A DNA stretch of 64,000 nt from Gaeumannomyces sp. JS-464 (Eukaryota > Ascomycota > Sordariomycetes > Magnaporthales > Magnaporthaceae), in the NCBI GenBank assembly GCA_002197995.1, contig NGZR01000003.1, positions 3,100,001 to 3,164,000 of the forward strand, read 5' to 3'. Shown here in pieces: positions 13,020 through 23,899 of the stretch. The notes under the pieces were generated by a model. That model saw only the letters and a list, made by a program, of their open reading frames with translations. It was not told the DNA's origin and searched no databases. The translations under genes were made by a program, and so were the position numbers. The stretch's first letter is position 1. Each line of letters opens with the position of its first letter.

Positions 13020-13669
13020 CGGAACTAAAACGCGTTTTTATTGCTAAAAAACTCCTTTTTTTCGAGTTTAAAAAAAGAATAATACCGACGGGAAAAGGAG
13101 TTGCCGCCGTTGCGATTAACATCCCGGCGACGATAACGCTTTTTACGGTACCGGGCGGCACGAAAAAAAAGCGACGGCTTACGACGGTTCGAGCTAAAAT
13201 AATAAGCAAAACAATAACGCGCCGAGCTTTTACCAAATTAAATACGGTTATTATTAGCCACTTAAATGATAACGTTAATAAGCTGGTTATCGCGCGTTTC
13301 GGCGCGACGTTCCGCTTTTATTTAAAACCTTTGCAAACGATTAACGACGCCGTTATTAAAAGCATACGAAAAAAAGCCAATTATTTGCATAAAGCCGAAA
13401 CTACAAATAAGCGTATCCATAAGCTATTAGTTTTAATTACTATAACGGGAAAAAATACTAGCCGTATTACCGAAAACCAAAGCGTTTTTCGCGGGGTTAG
13501 CATTTTAAATATACTAACGGTTAAAACTTGCGTTAATTTCGTTAAAAAATCGCGATTAATGCTAGTAAGCAATAAAGTACTCGCAAATAAAAACTAATCG
13601 CGAGCTTTTGCCGAAAAGGACGCTAAACGTAAAAATATATCAATTATTAATCGTTATAGTAAAAAGGTT
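13020..13669 (+). pseudogene. Unidentified open frame in the 3' part of element A
   Basis: One plus-strand frame stays open from about 13020 to 13597, roughly 190 codons. That is unusual where most frames have a stop every few codons. An ATG lies at 13331. After a TAA the frame continues to 13669, where element B is inserted, and restoring the site would continue the frame at 20261. The product is Lys/Arg-rich with a basic second half; I see no domain I can name. It sits after pol and before the 3' LTR of element A, so it may be an extra ORF of that element, a captured gene or an older insertion. Confidence 0.35.
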
Positions 13670-13674
13670 ACGCT

Positions 13675-13884
13675 TGTAACGGGAACGATGGGAACCGAGG
13701 CAAGGCTACAATATACCTTTCATTATTATCACGATTTAAAGCTAAAAAAGTAAAAACAATTGCGCGTTGCGACACGCGTGCGCATAGAAATTAGTATGGC
13801 ATCCGATGGTCCTTAATTAGGTAACTTTAGGGCTATCTTTACAACCATGGCCTAAGCGCCCGTAAAGGCCGGCCGTGCCATAAC
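13675..13884 (-). repeat. 3' LTR of element B
   Basis: Left-hand LTR of the minus-strand element. On the minus strand it begins tgttatggcacggccgg and ends with the complement of tgtaacgggaacg. It matches 20047-20255 and the two LTRs of element C, with differences that are almost all C/T or G/A. A run of six C (complement of a polypurine tract) follows at 13886-13895, as expected beside a 3' LTR. Confidence 0.85.
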
Positions 13885-13899
13885 ATTACCCCCCTTTTT

Positions 13900-16800
13900 A
13901 AAAGGGCCGAAAAAAAACGGTTATGCGGTTTTTTTCCAACGATTTCCTTTTTTAACGCCTCGGCATCCTCCGTTGCAACCTTTGCTTAATCCCGCCGTCG
14001 GCTGGTTTGTTATTATCGGCGTGATTTTTTGCGAAGGCGTCCTTTTCGGCGGTTTCCAGCCAAATTTGCAGTTGCTTCGGCGGGCCTAGCTTATCCGGAT
14101 ACTCCTCGTGATATACTTTAAGCGAGGTGGCCGCGTTTTTAAAAGCAGCGGCGTCGTAAAAGTTAAAGTTGGGGTCCCAGCCTCGCCATTGCATTTGGTA
14201 TTAAAGGCGTCCGTAATATAGCCTCGATAATAGGATGGTTTCCAGCTCCCATTCCTCCTCGCCGTTAACGGTTTCCGATTCGGGTCGTTCCAGCTTTTAT
14301 TCCGGTAAAAGGTTGTTTAAAAATCGCTTTAACCTATTCGTATGGAAAACCCTCGTCCTTTTCCATTTTTAAAGAATTTTTAACTTATATAAGTAACTTT
14401 TAAAAGCCACGATCCGGTATAGCTTTTTGGTTAGCGGGAAATCGAGCTTATTATTAGGCTTATCCGTCGCCTAGTTTTTTTTAATAATTAAAATTTCGTC
14501 GTTTACCCCGAAATCCGGAATTCGACGATGTTTATTGGCTTAAATGGTTGTTTTTTCCTAAGCCCGGAGTAATAACTTCCGAGCTTTTTCGTTAAATTTT
14601 AACAACTTTTTCGCCGCCTTTTACGCATTTTCTCGTAACATTTTCTCCTGTGCCGTTAACCTTTTAAGCGTTATCCGACGGGCCTAATTCCAATGCGGAA
14701 AGTACGGGAAGCTTATCGACATTTCGAAAGGTAATATACCTTTTAACGATTCGTGAAAATGTCGTTTAAACCAGGTTAAAAGCGGGTAAAAAGGTTAACT
14801 AATTATTTTAAAAATGGTTTACGAATAAGCGTAAACGTTAATCCAAATATTAATTTATAATTTCGGTTTATTTTGCCGATTAAAAGTGGCCGAACGAGGA
14901 TAGCTTTTAATTTACGCCTAAAATTTTCGACAATTTATTAGTAAAATCGGAAACGAATTGGGGGCCACGATCGGATTTAACGGTTAAAAGCAACCCGTAC
15001 ACCCGGTATGGTTCTTTATAATATAGTTTTGCCGCTATTAACCTTATAACCTTCGTATCGTAAAAGATCGTTTATAAACGCTTAGTTAAGCAGTCCATTA
15101 TTACCAGCGCGTTATTATACCCCTTCCTATTTTTAAGCATGCTTTTAAAGTCGACGACCATATGCTACCAAGCGCGCATAAAAGGAGGGAAAAGGTGCAG
15201 CAACCCGGGCGTTTTATCCTTAGGTACCTTCGCGGATTTACAGTTGCAATTAGTTACAAATTAATTAACATTTGCATTTAATCCGGGCCATTAGTATTTC
15301 CTATTAACGAGCCTTTTCGTTTTATTACGTCCCGGGTATGCGGCCGTAATTCGGCCGTATGCTTTCGCAATAAGCTTCGCTAGCTATATTACGTTTTCCA
15401 AAATGGGAACGACCAATTTATCCTTATAAAAAACATATTAATGGTTTGGCTTTTTCGAATCGCTAAGCAAAGTTTACCTTTTCCGTCCTTTTTGGCTTTA
15501 ATTTGGTACTTTTTTAAAAAGGGCGCTTTAAGGTTTGCTTTTAACAGTTAATTCGATAAAATCATTTCGAACAGCTTTTCCGGTTCCGGCTTTTCCGAAA
15601 TGGGCGTTTCCAATACGAATAGCAGGTTTTTCGAGCCTTCCCGTAATGCCGGGGCAAATATTGCTCGGTACCGCTTAGCTTTCTTTTTTTCCTTTTGGAA
15701 TTTTGTTTTTTCCGTTTTTTTATTAGCGCGTTCGCCGCGGCATTTTCGAATTTAAAGCGATAAGTAATTTTAAAGCGGTACTAGGAAAATAGGTTCGATT
15801 AAGCGGCTTGCTTAACGTTTAAATGTTTTTTCGTCCCGAAGTATTTTAACGTTTAGTAATTTGTAATAACGAAAAACTTTTTAACTTGCAATTTTACAAG
15901 TTCCGCTTTTTAATGCTTAAACGCTCGTATTATTGCTAGCAACTCCTTATCGTAAATGGGATAATTAAGCTCGGTTTTGTGCATCGTTTCGGAAAAAAAA
16001 CGCAGTCGGATGCCACCCGTCCTCGTGCTTTTAGGATAGCACGCTTATTAAAACCCCGTCGAAAGCATCCGTTTCCACCCGGGTTTGCCGGTTTTATTCG
16101 TAATGCTTAAGCACCGGGGCGTGCAACAATCGGCGTTTAAGCTTTTTAAAGGATTTTGCTTTCGGTTTCGTCCATTTAAACACTTCGCCTTTTCTCGTTA
16201 AACTGGTTAAAGGTTTGGCGATTCGGTTGTATTTTAGGATGAATTTGCGGTAAAAGTTACAAAAGCTAAAAAAAATTAAACCTTTTTTAAGGATTTTAAA
16301 GCCTTCCAGTTTTTTACCACTGCGATTTTTTTAAAGTTAACTTTAATTTCGAATATTCCGATAATAAAGCCCAAAAACTTCGTTTTTTTAACGTAAAACT
16401 CGCATTTTTTTAAGTTAGTTTTAAAAACCGGCCTTTTATAACCTTCGCAGCATTTTAAACACGTGCTTTCGGTGCTGCTTTAAAATCGACGACTAAATAA
16501 TAATATCGTTAATATAAGCGAAATAAAAGTCGTTTAAATATTTTATTAAAATGCTGTTAATAAACTTTTGGAACGTCGCCGGGCCATTCGTAAGCTTAAA
16601 AAGCATTACGTTATATTTAAAAGTCCCGTAGCGTATGCGGAACGTCGTTAATTCCTTAGCTTCCGGCTTTATCCTAATTTTATAAAAGGTTTAGCGGATA
16701 TTTATTTTAGTAAAAAATTTAGCGTTTAATATCTTAGCTAAAATCTTTTTAATTAAAGGTAACGGATATACGTTTTTTTTGGTTATCGCATTAAGCTTTT

Positions 16801-19800
16801 TATAATCCACGCATAGCCGTAAATTACCGTCCGCTTTTTCGCAAACAAGATAAGTGCGGTAAAAAATGCGCTGCTAGCTTTAATAAATCTTTTATGCAAG
16901 TTATTAGTAATGTATTACCGATACGCTTTTAATTTTTCGGCGGACATTTTATATAATAAAAAGTAATTTAGCTTGCCGGCGTCGCGTTTTTTTTTAGTTC
17001 GATTTAATGGTCGATTTTAAAACGGAGCGGTAAAAGTTAGTTAAATTCCGCTTTGCTAAATACGTTTAGCATTCCGTAGTATTTGGAAAGTATTAGCATT
17101 TTTGCTTGTTATCGGAGCTTTTTTTTATCGTGCGGCATTAGTTTTCAATCCTTTTAATTATCCTTTTGCTTTTAAAAACCGGTTAATTTCGAATAAGCTG
17201 GTTATTGTTAGGGGAGCTTTATGCCGCGTTGCGATTTGCATTAGGCTTATTACACCGATAAAGCGGTATTAACCGCGCGGTTTTTATACCAACTTACGGC
17301 GTTTTTTTTTAAGGTGTACTTTCCGTACGCGTTTTTTTAAACTTAAATTTTCGGCTAGTTTTGCGCTTTGCCGGGGCTCGGCTTTTTTGCGGCGGAAATA
17401 AGGTGTTTTTAATTAGGGATAAGGCTTATATTAAAGCTTAAAACCCTCCGTTTCGTTCCGGCCGTAATCGCGACTTTGGTTTTAAACCGGCGGTTGGTCG
17501 GGGCATTAACCTTATTAGTGGTATTTTTAGCGGGGGCTTTTTGCTAGTTAAAAGTTCCCGGGTAATCGTTTCCAGCTTATTAATATATCGCCGCACTTTA
17601 AATAACGCATTTTTGCCGTTTTTTTTCCTTTTATTTTTTCGCTTTTATTAAAGCCTTTTTCCGGCGAACCTTTTTATCGTAAAACCTTTATAAGCAGCGG
17701 GTTAACGTGGGAAAATTATTTATCGCGATGTTTTATAACTCGGGGGTTAAAAAGTTAACGTTATCGTTAAATAAAAGTTTCCGTCGCCGATAATCGGGGA
17801 AAATATCGTAACTTTTTAAAAAACTTTAACCCGATTATTAAATTTTTGCTTTATGTTTAAAACTAGCAGGGGAACGTTATAAAACGTTCGGCGTTAAATC
17901 CGGAAATGCGCGATTACCGCCACGTTTACCGCTTATATTTCCTTTCCGCTATAACTTCCGATTGTTTATAGGATAAAATTATCGAAACGGGCAGTTTTAA
18001 ATAGCTTCCTCGCTTTTTTGCCGTGCGTAGGTTAACGAAAAGGTAACCATTTGCTTTTATATTAATTAAGCTTTATATGGAAAAAAAAAGTTCATTTAAA
18101 CGATATGGTGCTAAACAGCGTAAACGAGTTACCGCCCAAATATTTATGGAAAAAAATTAAAAGGCAATTTTCCTTTTATAGTTTTCCGCTATACCGATAC
18201 GTTTTTTAAAAGGGAGTTTACTTTTTTAAAATCGTTAGTTTTTTAATTCGGCTTTATTACCGTTACCTTTATTAAAGCACTTTTTATTTAACTTAAACGG
18301 GTAATATTTGGTTAGGATTTCGTTAATTCGGGCTTTGTTAATATTTTTATCGCGCGAAAAGCACTCGCGGGTGCAATGTCCGGTTTTTTTACAGTTAAAA
18401 CAGCGTTTTTTTTTAAAAAGCGGGTTATTTCTTCGCGAAGTAAGCGAGTAGCGGCATTTGCGGCAAAGGTTTACGAAGGTTTATTAAAAGTTTTACGAAA
18501 TTTGGGGGCTAATACCGGGTTGCCTTCCTTATATTGCTTTTTTTTTCCTTCGATTGCGGCTTTTTTTTTACGCATTCGCTTATATTAAAAGGAAAACTTT
18601 ATATTTAACGATAAAACTTTTCGAATATAATGCTTTAATTAGTATATTTTCGGATAATTTAAATCCGAAAGCTAAGCGTAAAACGATCGTAAATTTCGCG
18701 CTTTTAATTCGTTCGAAAAACTTTGCATTTTCCAGCGAAACGCATAAAATCGTTTTTAAAATCGGGGAATTTATTTCCGGCTTTTATAATTAGCTTTTTA
18801 AAATCGCGTAAGTTTTAACCTTCGTGTTTTTATTATAATGCTTTTTTTAAAAATGGTTTATTAGTTTATTGTAAATGCGAAAGCGATCGGGGTAAATGTT
18901 TCGGGTATAAGGTAATAACACCGAAACCGCTCGATTTGCTAAACGGCCGAATACGTAGGCGAATTTTTCGGGGTCGGTCCACTTTCCTCCATCGATTTAA
19001 ATTTTGTTTTTAATTTATTAATGCTAATATTCGAAGGTTATTTTATCCGTAGCGGGGTTTTCGTAAAACTCCGGGGATTTTTCATTTTAGCCTTTTAGCG
19101 TTTTCCCTTTTAGTTCGTACTATTCGAGCCGGGGGTTTTCGCGTCGCGTTATTAATTGCTCCGCGCAATTAGCTAGCGTGGCATTTTTAATCGCTATATT
19201 TTTGCAAAACTACCATTTGGTTTATAAATTCGTTAATTTGTTGCTGGTTTTTTAAATTCGTCGGGGCCGGTAGTGGAATCGGGCAAACGTAATTTCGAAA
19301 TTTTTTACCGAAGCATTTTGCTTATAAATAAACCATTTAAATTATGCGATTAAAATTTTTACGAGCTTGTAAAACTTTAAAACCTATGTGTAAAAAACTA
19401 TTTAAGCGATCGAGCGAAGTTTTAGCTTTCGGTATATTGCTTTTGGGTTCCTTAACCATTGTTTAAAATTGTTTTTAAATTAGCAAGCTTTTAAAGTTAA
19501 ACTAAGCAGCTTTGCCGTTTTCCGACACTGGCCGGAAAAAAAATGCTACGTCTTCGTTTTTATTTCCCGATTTGCCTATTAAACGGCCAAATCGTCGATT
19601 TTAAAGTGCAGTCGTCCTTTAGGTTTTTACTGGTAAAGGTATATCTCGTTCCGTTTAGCTTATTAATAACCTCCTTTTCGTATTACTTGTAAGTTAAAAA
19701 AACCTTTTCCTTATCGTCGTTATCCCTATTGCCCGCCGTGATCGTAATTGCAACTGCGGAACTCCTTTTACATTTTAATGGGTAATTTGCTAATAAATCG

Positions 19801-20040
19801 CTAGCAGCGACTTTCGCTGCTTATCGGATTAAAGGAAAGCTTTTTCCAAATCGCTTAAAACGAAACGCACTTGCTTTTTCGCTTTTTAAGCGCGCTTTTC
19901 GCGCTCGGTAGCGGATATAGCTATAGTGGTCGTTTTCGGGTAATTGTAAAGCTAATTGCCTAATTCGTTTAAGCTTGTTAATTTGTTTCGGTGGGATATT
20001 TTAAAAGCTTTTTAGGTAATAAAACCGTTGTTTAAGCTTT
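13900..20040 (-). pseudogene. Element B gag-pol remnant
   Basis: Minus-strand polyprotein of the B/C family, read from 20040 down to 13900. The gag zinc knuckle region lies near 18370-18420, complementary to the intact knuckle of element C. The reverse transcriptase catalytic box reads Tyr-Ile-Asn-Asp at 16505-16516, one Asp having become Asn. An open C-terminal segment at 13952-14194 corresponds to the last 80 residues of the polyprotein, whose counterpart in C ends at about 27909. The other domains follow C's order: gag, protease, RT, RNase H, integrase. Confidence 0.75.
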
Positions 20041-20046
20041 AAATAA

Positions 20047-20255
20047 TATAACGGGAACGATAGGAACCGAAACAAAGCTATAATATACCTTTTATTATTA
20101 TTACGATTTAAAGCTAAAAGTAAAAATAATTGCGCGTTGCGACACGCGTGCGCATAAAGATTAATATGGCATTCGATGGTTTTTAGTTAGGTAACTTTAG
20201 GGCCATTTTTGCAACCATGGCTTAAGCGCTCGTAAAAGCCGGCCGTGCTATAATA
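20047..20255 (-). repeat. 5' LTR of element B
   Basis: Right-hand LTR of the minus-strand element. Both ends carry G-to-A or C-to-T changes (tataac for tgtaac, ataata for ataaca). It is homologous to 13675-13884. Confidence 0.85.
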
Positions 20256-20260
20256 ACGCC

Positions 20261-21221
20261 GGGCACGGCGAAAAGCAAAGCTTAAAACGTAAACAGCATT
20301 AAAAATGTTACAACCCGTTGTTTTTCCTTTGCGGTAACGGTTATAAGCTTATCCGGGTCGGTACTTTTTACAAGCCACGATTTTAATAACCTTCGACTTT
20401 TAAAAACACGCGTTACATTTGTACTTTTAATAAATAAAAGCCGCGTGCTTTTCGTTTAACGAGTTACCCGTTAAATTAATCGCGTCGGCAGCGCGACGGC
20501 CTTTATCGCGCTTATGTTAAAAAACATAATAGGTTAAACACGGATAACAAACGGGCGCGGAAAAACTTACGCGTTTAAACGAATCGCCGTTACCACCGCT
20601 AAAAGGCGGAAAAAAAGCGGCAGCGGTAATAAATATCGTAAATAACGTGCGGGTAAAAATTAACATTCGTAATGAAATAAAAGCGCGATAAATGCGGAAA
20701 AAACCAAAGCTAAAAACGAAATCGCATAAAAAGGCAAAATAATAACGGCGGCGAAATAAAGCGAAAACGTAACCGCAATAAGCAAAAAACGAAAACTATT
20801 AACCAATATTTAAAAAAAAAACGAAGGAAAAACGGAAATGGTTAGGATAAAAAGCTAAAGTCGAAATAATAACGAGCGAAAATTTTTTTTAGCAAAAGCA
20901 AAGTCGCAAAAAGGATAAAAAATTACGCGAAATAACCAAAAGCAAATACAAAAAAAGGAAAAAAAAAGCGAGGCAATTAAAAACCACGAGGCAACCAAAA
21001 GGCAAACCGTCGCTACCGATAAAAAAGGAAAAAACGCCCGGGTTAAAACACGAAGAACTTAAACACTTATTTAAAAGCCGACCCGGGGCCGAACACACTA
21101 ATAACACCTTTTAATACGGCATAAAGCCTTTTAATAAAAGAGCCACTTATGCTAACAAAACGCGCGAAAAACGGGAAAGGAACGAAACAATTAAAAAAGG
21201 CGAGCCCGAAAAAGGCGGTTA
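20261..21221 (+). other. Element A, 3' part after element B
   Basis: Continuation of element A once B and its duplication are removed. The frame entering from 13669 stays mostly open for about 65 further codons, then degenerates. From about 20690 the sequence is A-rich. It includes a minus-strand open stretch at 20889-21107 that reads as low-complexity hydrophobic sequence. I see no recognised motif between here and the 3' LTR. Confidence 0.35.
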
Positions 21222-21398
21222 TGTTATAGTTCCGTGCTTTAGGTATGAAAATAACAGTTTAAAGGTTACTTTTAAACCAACTCGTATATATATAAAAACC
21301 ATATAACCTTTCTTATAGCCTTTTTTTTTTCCTTTTTTTTTTAAAATAATATCACTTTAACCCCTATTAACGACCACTTAATGGCTAGGTTTATTACA
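21222..21398 (+). repeat. 3' LTR of element A
   Basis: Starts tgttatagttccgtgc and ends ggtttattaca. From about 21249 it matches window bases 1-146. The first five bases beyond it, tttag, would be the right-hand target duplication, but the left one is outside the window. Element A therefore spans from just before base 1 to here, about 7.3 kb once the LINE and element B are removed. Confidence 0.7.
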
Positions 21399-21592
21399 TT
21401 TAGCGGTAAAAAAAGCCCGCACGAAGCGTAAGCAAAAGCAATCGGCTTTAACAACGAGTATTACTAACCATTAATTCGTACTTTTCGCATTTAAAACGCG
21501 GTCGTTTAAATGCTAATTAAAAACGGTAAACAAGTTAAAACTAATAAAATGGCTTTTAAAATAACGAAAAGCCGGTTTATAAGCTAAAAAAG
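21399..21592 (+). pseudogene. Copia element H, fragment 1 (integrase C-terminal side)
   Basis: Plus-strand remnant of a Ty1/copia polyprotein. A Ser-Pro-His-Glu-Ala stretch soon after 21405, followed by a region with stops at Trp or Gln positions, resembles the P-H/Y-E-A box and following part of copia integrases. The frame runs directly into 28193 once element C (TSD aaaag) is removed. The left boundary is the end of element A, so A seems to have inserted into H. Confidence 0.45.
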
Positions 21593-21803
21593 TGTTATAG
21601 CACGGCCGGCTTTTACGGGCGCTTAAGCCATAGTTGCAAAAATGGCTTTAAAGTCACCTAACTAAAAACCATCGAATGCCATACTAATTTTTATGCGCAC
21701 GCGTGTCGCAACACGTAATTATTTTTACTTCCTTAGCTTTAAATCGTAATAATAATAAAAGGTATATTATAGCCTTACCTCGGTTCCCATCGTTCCCGTT
21801 ACA
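21593..21803 (+). repeat. 5' LTR of element C
   Basis: Begins tgttatagcacggccgg and ends cgttcccgttaca. The differences from the 3' LTR at 27975-28187 are almost all C/T or G/A transitions, consistent with RIP after insertion. Confidence 0.9.
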
Positions 21804-21899
21804 TTATTTAAAGCTTAAATAACGGTTTTACTACCTGGGAAGGCTTTTAAAATATCCCACCGAAATAAATTAACAAGCTTAAACGAACTGGGCGACTGG

Positions 21900-23620
21900 C
21901 TTACAATTACCCGAAAACGACCACTATAGTTATATCCGCTACCAAACGCGAAAAGCGCGCTTAAAAAGCGAAAAAGCAAGTGCGCTTCGTTTTAAACGAC
22001 TTGGAAAAAGCTTTCCCTTAATCCGATAAGTAGCGAAAATCGCTGCTAGCGATCTATTAGCAAATTACCTATTAAAATGTAAAAGGAGTTCCGCAGCTTG
22101 CAATTACGATTACGGCGGGTAAAAAATAACGACGACAAGGAGGAGGTTTTTTTAACTTACGAGTAGTACGAAAAGGAGGTTATCGATAAGCTGGACGGAA
22201 CGAGATACACTTTTACCAGCAAAAACTTAAAAAACGACCTGCATTTTAAGGTTAACGATTTAGCCGCCTTAGCGGGCAAATCGGGAAATAAGGACGAAAA
22301 CGTAGCATTTTTTTTCCGGCTAATATCGGAAAACGGCAAAGCTGCTTAGCTTAACTTTAAAAGCTTACTAACTTAAAAAACAGTTCCAAGCAATAGTTAA
22401 AAACCATTTAAAAGCAATATACCAAAAGTTAAAATTCCGCTTAATCGTTTAAATAGCTTCCTATATATAGGTTTTAAAGTTTTACAAACTCGCTAAAAAT
22501 TTTAATCGCATAATTTAAATGGTTTATTTATAGGCAAAATGCTTTGGTAAAAAATTTCGGGATAACGTTTGCCCGATTCCGCTGCCGGCTTTAACGAATT
22601 TAAAAAACTAGCAACGAATTAACGAATTTATAAACCAAATAGTGGCTTTGCAAAATACCATAGCGATTAAAAATGCCACGCTGGCTAATTGCGCGAAGTA
22701 ATTAATAGCGCGACGCGATTAAACCCCCGGCTCGAATAATACGAATTAAAAGGGAAAACGCTAAAAGGCCAAAATAAAAAATCCTTTAAAGTTTTACGGA
22801 AACCCCGTTACAAATAAAATAACCTTTAAATATTAACACCGATAAATTAAAAACAAAATTTAAATCGATAAAGGAAAATGGACCGACCCCGAAAAGTTCG
22901 CTTACGTATTTAGCCGTTTAGCAAATCGAACGGTTTTAGTATTACTGCTTTACACCCGAAACATTTACCTTAATCGTTTTCGCATTTATAACAAATTAAT
23001 AAACCACTTTTAAAAAAGCATTATAATAAAAACGCGAAAGTTAAAACCTACGCGGATTTTAAAAAGCTAGTTATAAAAGCCGGAAATAAATTCCCCGATT
23101 TTAAAAACGACTTTGTGCGTTTCGCTGGAAAATGCAAAATCCTTCGAACGAATTAAAAGCGCGAAATTTACGATCGTTTTACGTTTAGCTTTCGGATTTA
23201 AATTATCCGAAAGTATATTAATTAAAGCATTATATTCGAAAAGTTTTATCGTTAAGCATAAAAGTTTTCCTTCCAATATAAACGAGTGCGTAAAAAAAGG
23301 CCGTAACCGAAGGAAAAAAAAAGCAATATAAAAAGGCAGCCCGGCACCAGCCTTTAAATTTCGTAAAACTTTTAACAAACCTTCGCAAACCTTTGCCGCA
23401 AATGCCGCTACTCGCTTACTTCGCGAGGAAATAACCCGCTTTTTAAAAAAAAAACGCTGTTTTAACTGTAAAAAAACCGGACATTGCACCCGCGAGTGCT
23501 TTTCGCGCGATAAAAATATTAACAAAGCCCGAATTAACGAAATCCTAGTTAAATATTACCCGTTTAAGTTAAATAAAAAGTGCTTTAATAAAAGCAACGG
23601 CAGTAAAGCCGAGTCGAAAA
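21900..23620 (+). pseudogene. Element C gag with intact CCHC zinc knuckle
   Basis: Gag region of the B/C gypsy family, which would form the nucleocapsid. The zinc knuckle at 23458-23499 is intact: Cys-x2-Cys-x4-His-x4-Cys, preceded by Lys-rich sequence and followed by Ser-Arg-Asp. The upstream reading frame is broken by stops. A long minus-strand open stretch over 23067-23525 is a shadow produced by C/T and G/A bias. The corresponding region of element B lies near 18370-19900. Confidence 0.7.
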
Positions 23621-23899
23621 ACTAACGATTTTAGGGAAAATGGATTCCTTCCCAAAAAACGTATTAACATAGCGGAAAACTATAAAAAGAAAATTACCTT
23701 TTAACTTTTTTCATAAATACCTAAGCGGTAGCTCGTTTACGCTGCTTAGCACTATATCGTTTAATGGATTTTCTTTTTCCATATAAAGCCTAATTAATAC
23801 GAAAGCAAATGGTTATTTTTTCGTTAACTTACGCACGGTAAAAAAAGCGAAAAAGTTATTTAAAGCTGCCCGTTTCGATAATTTTATTCCATAAACAAT

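Larger units (their letters stand above)
13675..20255 (-). mobile_element. Ty3/gypsy element B (minus strand), complete with LTRs
   Basis: A 6.6-kb LTR retrotransposon in reverse orientation, inserted in element A. It is flanked by acgct (13670-13674) and acgcc (20256-20260), a 5-bp duplication with one C/T difference. Its LTRs are about 210 bp. It is the same family as element C (21593-28187), which lies in the opposite orientation. It is more mutated than C and its ORFs are broken. Confidence 0.85.

Noticed and set aside
23067..23525. 152-codon minus-strand open frame
   Set aside because: It is the mirror of element C gag, including the complement of its zinc knuckle. The same mirror occurs in element B (18376-18793), so it reflects the real plus-strand gag codons and the loss of C on one strand.
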